64,000 nt of DNA from Benzoatithermus sp963720725 (GTDB taxonomy: Bacteria > Pseudomonadota > Alphaproteobacteria > Geminicoccales > Geminicoccaceae). Below, piece by piece: positions 59,008 to 64,000 of this stretch. The number at the start of each line of letters is the position of its first letter. Positions within the stretch are counted from its first letter, which is position 1. The notes below the pieces were generated by a model. That model saw nothing but the letters and a program-made list of their open reading frames with translations. It made no database searches and had not been told where the DNA came from. Where the stretch lies: positions 124,001 to 188,000 of the forward strand of contig CAVRGN010000003.1 in the NCBI GenBank assembly GCA_963720725.1. Direction: 5' to 3'. The position numbers were made by a program, and so were the translations under genes.

Positions 59008-59805
59008 ATGCTGCATCCGCTGATCACCTCCGAACATGTCGACGCCTACCAGCGCGACGGCGCCGTGCTGATCCAGGGCCTGTTCCGGAACCATGTCGAC
59101 GCCCTCCGCCGCGGGGTCGAGACCAACATGGCCGATCCGGGCGACTGTGCGGCGGAGAACTTGAAGGCCGGCGAGGGCGGCCGGTTCTTCGACGACTACT
59201 GCAACTGGCGGCGCATCCCGGAGTTCGAGAAGGTGATCCGCCACTCTCCCGCCGCCGAGGTCGCCGCCGACCTGATGCGGTCGAGCACCGTGCAGCTGTT
59301 CCACGAACATGTGCTGGTCAAGGAGCCCGGGACGTCGAAGCCCACTCCCTGGCATCAGGACGCGCCCTATTATTTCGTCGCCGGCCGACAGACGGTGAGC
59401 TTCTGGTCGCCGCTAGATCCGGTGCGCGAGGCCACCCTGCGCTGCGTCGCGGGATCGCATCGATGGCCCAAGCCGGTGCTGCCGACGCGCTGGCTGTCGG
59501 ACGAGAACTTCTATCCCGACGCCGAGACCTACATGCCGGTGCCCGATCCGGACGCCGAGGGCATGACCATCCTGGAATGGCCGATGGAGCCGGGAGATGC
59601 CGTGGCCTTCGACTACCATGTCCTGCACGGCGCCCGCGGCAACGAGAGCGCCTCGCGACGCCGGGCCTTCTCGCTGCGGCTGGTGGGCGACGACGCGCGT
59701 TACGTGCAACGGCCGGGACGCACCTCCCCGCCTTTCCCAGGCCATGGCATGCAGCCGGGCGAAAGGCTGCGCGAGGACTGGTTCCCGGTGATCTTCCGCC
59801 GCTGA
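59008..59805 (+). CDS. Phytanoyl-CoA dioxygenase (PhyH) family oxygenase
   Basis: A 265-residue Fe(II)/2-oxoglutarate-dependent oxygenase. The iron-binding HxD is in TPWHQDAPYYF (about residues 114-124) and the distal His in DYHVLHGARGN (about 199-209). A 2-oxoglutarate-binding Arg is probably in RRRAFSLRLVGDDARY. PhyH relatives hydroxylate acyl-CoAs, phosphonates, quaternary amines or ectoine. With the upstream aldehyde dehydrogenase it could convert a hydroxylated product to an aldehyde-derived acid; this is inference. Confidence 0.88.
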   Translation: MLHPLITSEHVDAYQRDGAVLIQGLFRNHVDALRRGVETNMADPGDCAAENLKAGEGGRFFDDYCNWRRIPEFEKVIRHSPAAEVAADLMRSSTVQLFHEHVLVKEPGTSKPTPWHQDAPYYFVAGRQTVSFWSPLDPVREATLRCVAGSHRWPKPVLPTRWLSDENFYPDAETYMPVPDPDAEGMTILEWPMEPGDAVAFDYHVLHGARGNESASRRRAFSLRLVGDDARYVQRPGRTSPPFPGHGMQPGERLREDWFPVIFRR

Positions 59806-59835
59806 GCGCACCGGGCCCCCAACCGGGGACGATGG

Positions 59836-59925
59836 TCAGGCGACCTGCGCCGCCACCACCATGGCGATCGCGGCGCAGGCGGCAGCGACCAGGAGAAAGG
59901 TGAAGCCGAAGTCGTAGAGGCGCAT
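59836..59925 (-). CDS. 29-residue membrane peptide after the BY-kinase gene
   Basis: A short frame: MRLYDFGFTFLLVAAACAA, then IAMVVAAQVA. It is a single hydrophobic helix with a polar N-terminal cap. An excellent ribosome site, AGGAG, lies 9 nt before the ATG. It is 25 nt downstream of the BY-kinase stop on the same strand, so it can be cotranscribed. No family is known to me. Confidence 0.5.
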   Translation of the reverse strand: MRLYDFGFTFLLVAAACAAIAMVVAAQVA

Positions 59926-59950
59926 GTGCTGCCGCTCCTAGGGCAAGTGG

Positions 59951-62204
59951 CTAGTTCACATAGTATTTCTGGTACTTGCCGTAGTACTGTCCGACGTCGC
60001 CGTAGCCATACTGGGCGTGCTTGGCGACATCGACTTGGGTCAGCACGACACCGGCGACATCGCCCCTGGCCTCGCGCATGTGCGCCAGGGCATTCACGGC
60101 CGTGTCGCGGCTGGTGGTGTTCCACTGCATCACGAACACCACATTGTCGGCGAAGCGCGAGACGACCTTGGTGTCGGTCACGCCGAGCAGCGGGGCCGAA
60201 GTCCATGACGATGAAGTCGAACTGCTCGCGCAGGTCGAGCAGGAGCTGCTTGAGCTTCTGACTGCCCAGGAGGTTGGTCGGATTGACCGTCTGCCGCTTG
60301 ACCGGCAGGTACCAGATCCCCGTCTCCTCGTGCGGCACGATCACCTCGTCCAGGTCGCGCTCGCCCGCCATGTACTCGACCAGGCCGTACTCCGGTGGCG
60401 TGCCGAGGTCGCGGTGGACGTTGGGGTGGCGCAGGTCAACGTCCATGAGCAGCACCCGCTTGCCGGAGCTGGCGGCGAAGGTGGCGAGGCTCAAGGACAG
60501 GGTGGTCTTGCCTTCCTGCGGCAGCGAGGAGGTCACCAGGATCACCTGCGGCGGACGGTCGACGTTGGAGAGCTGCAGCGAGGTGAAGATCGCCCGCACC
60601 AATTCGGCGTAGGCCGACAAGGGCTTGGCCAGGAGGTACTGGTGCGGCTTCTGGTTGCGGCGCAGCCGGTCGAGCCGCGGCACCAGACCCAGCGCCGGCA
60701 GGCCCAGGGACTGCTCGACCTGGCGGGCGCTGCGCAGGCCGCTGTCGAAGCGCTCCATGAGCAGCGCCAGCAGCGTGCCGAGCATCAGGGAGCCGGTGAA
60801 GCCGATCGCACCGAACAGCCTGGGTCCCGGCGTGCTCGGGGTGACCGGAGGTGCTGCCATCGACACCACCTTGGCGTCGGCCTCGATCAGCTGCTGCTGG
60901 TCGGCGGTCTCCTTGTAGCGGGCGAGGAACGAATTGTAGATGTTGCGCGAGGCGTCGGCGTCGCGCTCCAGCTCGCGCAGCTTGACCGCCACCTCCCGGT
61001 CCACCGTGGTGCCGCCGGAGACGGTCCTGATCTCCTTCTCCAGCGCCCGGATGCGCGACTGGGTGACCTCGGCTTCGTTCTCGATCGTCTTGAGGATGCG
61101 CGCGACCTCGGCCTGGATCTTCTTCTGCAGCGTCGCCTTCTCCTGCTGCACGCTGACGATGCGCGGATGCTTGGCGCCGAACGTGCTGCGCAGCTCCGAT
61201 TCCTCCTTCAGGAGCTGGGTTTCGCGCTCGCGCAGATTGATGATCGTCGCCGAGGCCAGCACCTCCGGCACTGCCTCGACCGCGTCGAAGCCCGACGTGC
61301 GCATGGCACGGATCTGCGCCACCTTGGCCTGTGCCGCCGCGGCGTCGGCGCGCAGGGCCGACAGGCGCTGGTTGACGTCGAACAGGCGCTGCTCGTTGAG
61401 GGTGATGCCGTTGACGTCGTTGATGTTGAACTTGGCGCGGTACTGCTCGACCGCACCCTCGGCGGCCTCGAGTTCGCTGCGCAACTCGTCCAGACGCTGG
61501 GAAAGCCAGTCGGTGGCCAACTCGGTCTTGCCGAGCTTTTCGTCGCGCAGCATGTCGACGTAGCGGTTGGCGACGGCGTTGACGATGTTGGCCGCCTTCT
61601 TCGGGCTCTCGGAGGTAAAGTCGACGCGGATCACGTAGGAACGGCCCTCCGGCGTGACCTTGAGGCCCTTGGCGAACTCCTCGATGGTGTACTCGCGCTG
61701 GAGGTAGGGGACGTCCCAGTCCGCGGACTCGATCGGCTCCGCCGCCAGGCCAGTGGCCACCAGCCAGGATTCCGGCAGCCAGGATACGAAGGAGTCGATC
61801 ATGCCGGCGACCTGCACCTGCCGGTCGGGCGTGCGTAGCGCGACGTTGAACTCGGGGTCCTCGAAGATGCCGAGATCGGTCGCCAGCCGCTCGAGCTGGA
61901 AGCGGGAGCCGATCAGCCGGATCTGGCTCTCCACCGTCGACGCGTCGGTTCCCAGGCCCTGAACCACGCTCGCCACGTCGACCACGTTGCTCTTGCGCGG
62001 GTCGATCATCACCATGGCGGTGGCCGTGTATCTGGGCGTGATCTGCAGGCCGGCCAGCAGGGCCAGCGTGGTGACCAGCAGCACGGTCGACAGGATCAGG
62101 CGCTTGCGCCGATAAAGGATGCCCAGCAAGTCCTTGATGTCGAGGCCGGCGTCCCCGTTGGCCGGGTCATGCACTTGTCGTTGGGCGTCCTCGGAAATTG
62201 TCAT
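59951..62204 (-). CDS. Wzc-type polysaccharide co-polymerase and BY-kinase, frameshifted
   Basis: A protein of about 750 residues: membrane helix (about 35-55), Wzz-like chain-length domain, coiled coils, GNVR-type segment, second helix, and a cytoplasmic kinase with Walker A SSLPQEGKTT, Walker A' VLLMDVDLRHP and Walker B FIVMDF. After this motif the frame shifts by +1 near 60195; the next frame gives PLLGVTDTKVVSRFADNV and a C-terminal tyrosine cluster (YGYGDVGQYYGKYQKYYVN). The family controls export and length of capsule or exopolysaccharide by tyrosine phosphorylation. No Wza or Wzy gene is adjacent. Confidence 0.88.
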
Positions 62205-62513
62205 GGCGTTCCAGCTACCAGGAGGCGGGAGGGGCAACTCCGGCTCAACCGCCGCCTTGGATACATGATGCTCCGTTGCAGGAAAACGACCAAACGCATT
62301 GCGATCTAACGGTAAGCGTGCCAGCGGTTGGTAAGTGCCGGTCAAGATGGAGGAATTCTCACTGCGGCACTGAGTCACACCGCGCCGGTTGCAAAGGTGA
62401 CGGGCACTTCGCCGGGGGCACCGGAGCCTGCGGGATTGCGACCGCCGGTCATCTGGAGCCGTCGGCACAATCCCCAGCATCCTGTCCTGGCATACCGGGA
62501 GCGAGCGCGCACC
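62205..62513. other. Divergent intergenic region between BY-kinase and mutA
   Basis: About 310 nt separate the two divergent starts and must contain both promoters. The part near the BY-kinase gene (about 62270-62360) is less GC-rich. No clear promoter elements, operators or small genes were recognised; only short shadow frames are present. Confidence 0.4.
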
Positions 62514-64000
62514 ATGACCGATGCGGCCACCGAAGCTGAGCTGACACTCGCGGCGGATTTCCCCACCTTCAGCGAGGCGGACTGGCGCGCGCTGGTCGAC
62601 CGGGTGCTCAAGGGCGGCGACTTCGAGCGCCGACTGGTGCGCCGGACCGCGGACGGCATCCGCATCTTGCCGCTCTATACGGCGGACGACGCCCCGCCCC
62701 CGGCGGGTCCACCGGGTACGGCGCCGTTCACGCGCGGTGCCGCTGCGCGGCTCGATGGCGGCTGGCTGGGATGTCCGCCAGCGCCACCGCGTGGCCGACC
62801 CTGCCGCGACCAACGCCGCGATCCTCGACGACCTCGAAGGCGGCGTCACCTCGCTGCAGCTGGCACTCGACCGCCCCGAGGCCGCCGCGGATCTCGACCG
62901 GGTACTGGCGGACGTGCTGCTCGACCTCGCGCCGATCGGGCTGGACGCGGGCGCAGCCGGCCTCGACGCCGCCCGCGCGTTATTCGCCCTCGCCGAGCGC
63001 CGCAACATCGCCGCCGACGCACTGCGCGCCGACCTCAATATCGATCCCCTGGGTGCCGCCGTTTCGGGGGCCGCGCTCGATCCGGAATCGGCGGTCGCCG
63101 AGGTTGTGGGATTTGCCCGGCAGGCGGCGGCGGTTTGGCCCAAGACCGTGGCGCTTCTCGCCGACGGCCGCCCCTACCATTCCGGCGGAGCGAGCGAAGC
63201 CCAGGAGCTGGCCTTCGCGGTGGCCACCGGCATCGCCTATCTCCGCGCCCTGGTCGCGGCGGGCGAGCCGCCGGAGGCGGCCGCCCGCCAGATCGGCTTC
63301 GCGCTCGCGAGCGACGCCGACTTCTTCCTGTCGGTCGCCAAGTTCCGGGCGCTGCGGCGGATCTGGTGGCGCGTGCTCGAGGTTGCCGGCGCCGGGGCCG
63401 CGATGCCCGCCTTGCGGCTCCGTGCCGAGTCGGCCGCACGCATGTTCACCCGGGTCGATCCGCAGGTGAACATCCTGCGCGGCACCGTGGCGGCATTCGC
63501 GGCCGCGGTGGGCGGTGCCGGCAGCATCACCGTCCTGCCGTTCGACCATGCCCTGCCGGCATCCGCACCGCTCGCCCGGCGGATCGCCCGCAACACGCAG
63601 CTGGTCCTCCTCGAGGAGGCGCAACTCGGCCGGGTCGTCGATTCCGCCGGCGGCAGCTGGTTCGTGGAGCGCTTGAGCGAGGATCTCGCCACCGCGGCCT
63701 GGGCGCTGGTGCAGGAAGTCGAGCGCCGGAATGGAATGGTCGCGGCCCTGCGCCAGGGATGGCCCCAGGCGCAGGTGGCGGCGAGCTGCGCCCGTCTCGA
63801 GGCCGCTATCGCCACCCGCCGCGAGCCGATCACCGGCGTCTCCGAGTTCGCGGACTTGCGCGAGGTGCCGCAGCCCGTTCCCTCCCCGGCGCCCAACCCG
63901 CCTGTCGCCGCGTCGATCGTCCACATCCCCGGCTTTCGGCTCGCCGACGGGTTCGAGCGCTTGCGGGCGCGGAGCGACGCGCTGCTGGCCGAGACCGGCG
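62514..64000 (+). CDS. mutA: Methylmalonyl-CoA mutase small subunit, 5' part, frameshifted
   Basis: The start MTDAATEAELTLAADFPTFS and FERRLVRRTADGIRILPLYT is typical of the MutA beta subunit. Near 62764 the frame shifts by +1 in a repeated GGCTGGCTGGG, and GWDVRQRHRVADPAATN then ILDDLEGGVTSLQLALD follow in the new frame to the window end. The enzyme interconverts methylmalonyl-CoA and succinyl-CoA; MutA is the B12-free structural partner of MutB. GGGAG lies 12 nt before the ATG. The gene continues beyond 64000. Confidence 0.85.
   Translation, partial: MTDAATEAELTLAADFPTFSEADWRALVDRVLKGGDFERRLVRRTADGIRILPLYTADDAPPPAGPPGTAPFTRGAAARLDGGWLGCPPAPPRGRPCRDQRRDPRRPRRRRHLAAAGTRPPRGRRGSRPGTGGRAARPRADRAGRGRSRPRRRPRVIRPRRAPQHRRRRTARRPQYRSPGCRRFGGRARSGIGGRRGCGICPAGGGGLAQDRGASRRRPPLPFRRSERSPGAGLRGGHRHRLSPRPGRGGRAAGGGRPPDRLRARERRRLLPVGRQVPGAAADLVARARGCRRRGRDARLAAPCRVGRTHVHPGRSAGEHPARHRGGIRGRGGRCRQHHRPAVRPCPAGIRTARPADRPQHAAGPPRGGATRPGRRFRRRQLVRGALERGSRHRGLGAGAGSRAPEWNGRGPAPGMAPGAGGGELRPSRGRYRHPPRADHRRLRVRGLARGAAARSLPGAQPACRRVDRPHPRLSARRRVRALAGAERRAAGRDR

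Noticed and set aside
60181..60210. Programmed frameshift in the BY-kinase
   Set aside because: No slippery heptamer or downstream stimulatory structure is evident, and similar +1 shifts occur in unrelated genes of the window, so an error or mutation is simpler.
1..64000. CRISPR arrays, tRNA or rRNA genes and insertion sequences
   Set aside because: No regularly spaced repeats, cloverleaf-like sequences, rRNA segments or transposase motifs were recognised on reading both strands.

Overview
This is a GC-rich, densely coded chromosomal segment of an alphaproteobacterium, most likely Rhodospirillales or a neighbouring order. The main evidence is regulatory. A SciP homologue, a FlbD-type sigma54 activator with a degraded receiver domain, CtrA-type boxes (TTAA-N7-TTAA) in four flagellar intergenic regions, a single-cysteine DksA and a cbb3 oxidase operon behind an FNR/FixK box all point to this class. 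No tRNA, rRNA, CRISPR array or insertion sequence was recognised.

Layout: (1) 1-5.3 kb, flagellar genes in two divergent operons: flgF-flgG-flgA-flgH on the minus strand and fliL-fliM-DUF6468-motE on the plus strand. (2) 5.3-8.4 kb, a polar amino-acid ABC importer. (3) 8.6-15.3 kb, mixed housekeeping genes: a broken glutathione peroxidase, NnrU, an HpaI-type aldolase, an orphan anti-sigma-like protein, an EF-G paralogue and MtgA. (4) 15.3-29.3 kb, the main flagellar block: fliP/fliO, moeB, dksA, fliK-flgD-flgE, sciP, fliF-G-H-N-flbD-flhA. (5) 29.4-31.7 kb, two methyltransferases and an MBL hydrolase. (6) 31.7-41.4 kb, a tightly coupled minus-strand operon of four glycosyltransferases, a histidine phosphatase and a broken polysaccharide deacetylase. 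It runs into a peptide-type ABC ATPase and a binding protein with no permeases. (7) 41.6-44.7 kb, a phage-like tailspike cassette. It is followed by an FNR box and a strong terminator that may bracket a small RNA. (8) 45.2-51.4 kb, MetY, a hydrolase, pyruvate carboxylase and a chrA remnant. (9) 51.7-56.8 kb, two DUF1127 proteins, a DUF2189 protein and ccoNOQP. (10) 57.1-64 kb, a CBS protein, an aldehyde dehydrogenase/PhyH pair, a Wzc-like BY-kinase and the start of methylmalonyl-CoA mutase small subunit.

The flagellar genes form a readable hierarchy. CtrA-type boxes lie before fliL, fliO-P, sciP and fliF, where early genes are expected. The fliF operon encodes FlbD, and two near-identical sigma54 promoters (TGGCAT-N5-TTGCT) lie before flgF and fliK, where late genes are expected. 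SciP, the CtrA antagonist, sits between the two tiers. Several conserved genes (GPx, fliK, deacetylase, BY-kinase, mutA and possibly mtgA) carry apparent single-base frameshifts, mostly +1. These may be assembly errors rather than real gene decay. The chrA remnant has an internal deletion and looks truly degraded.
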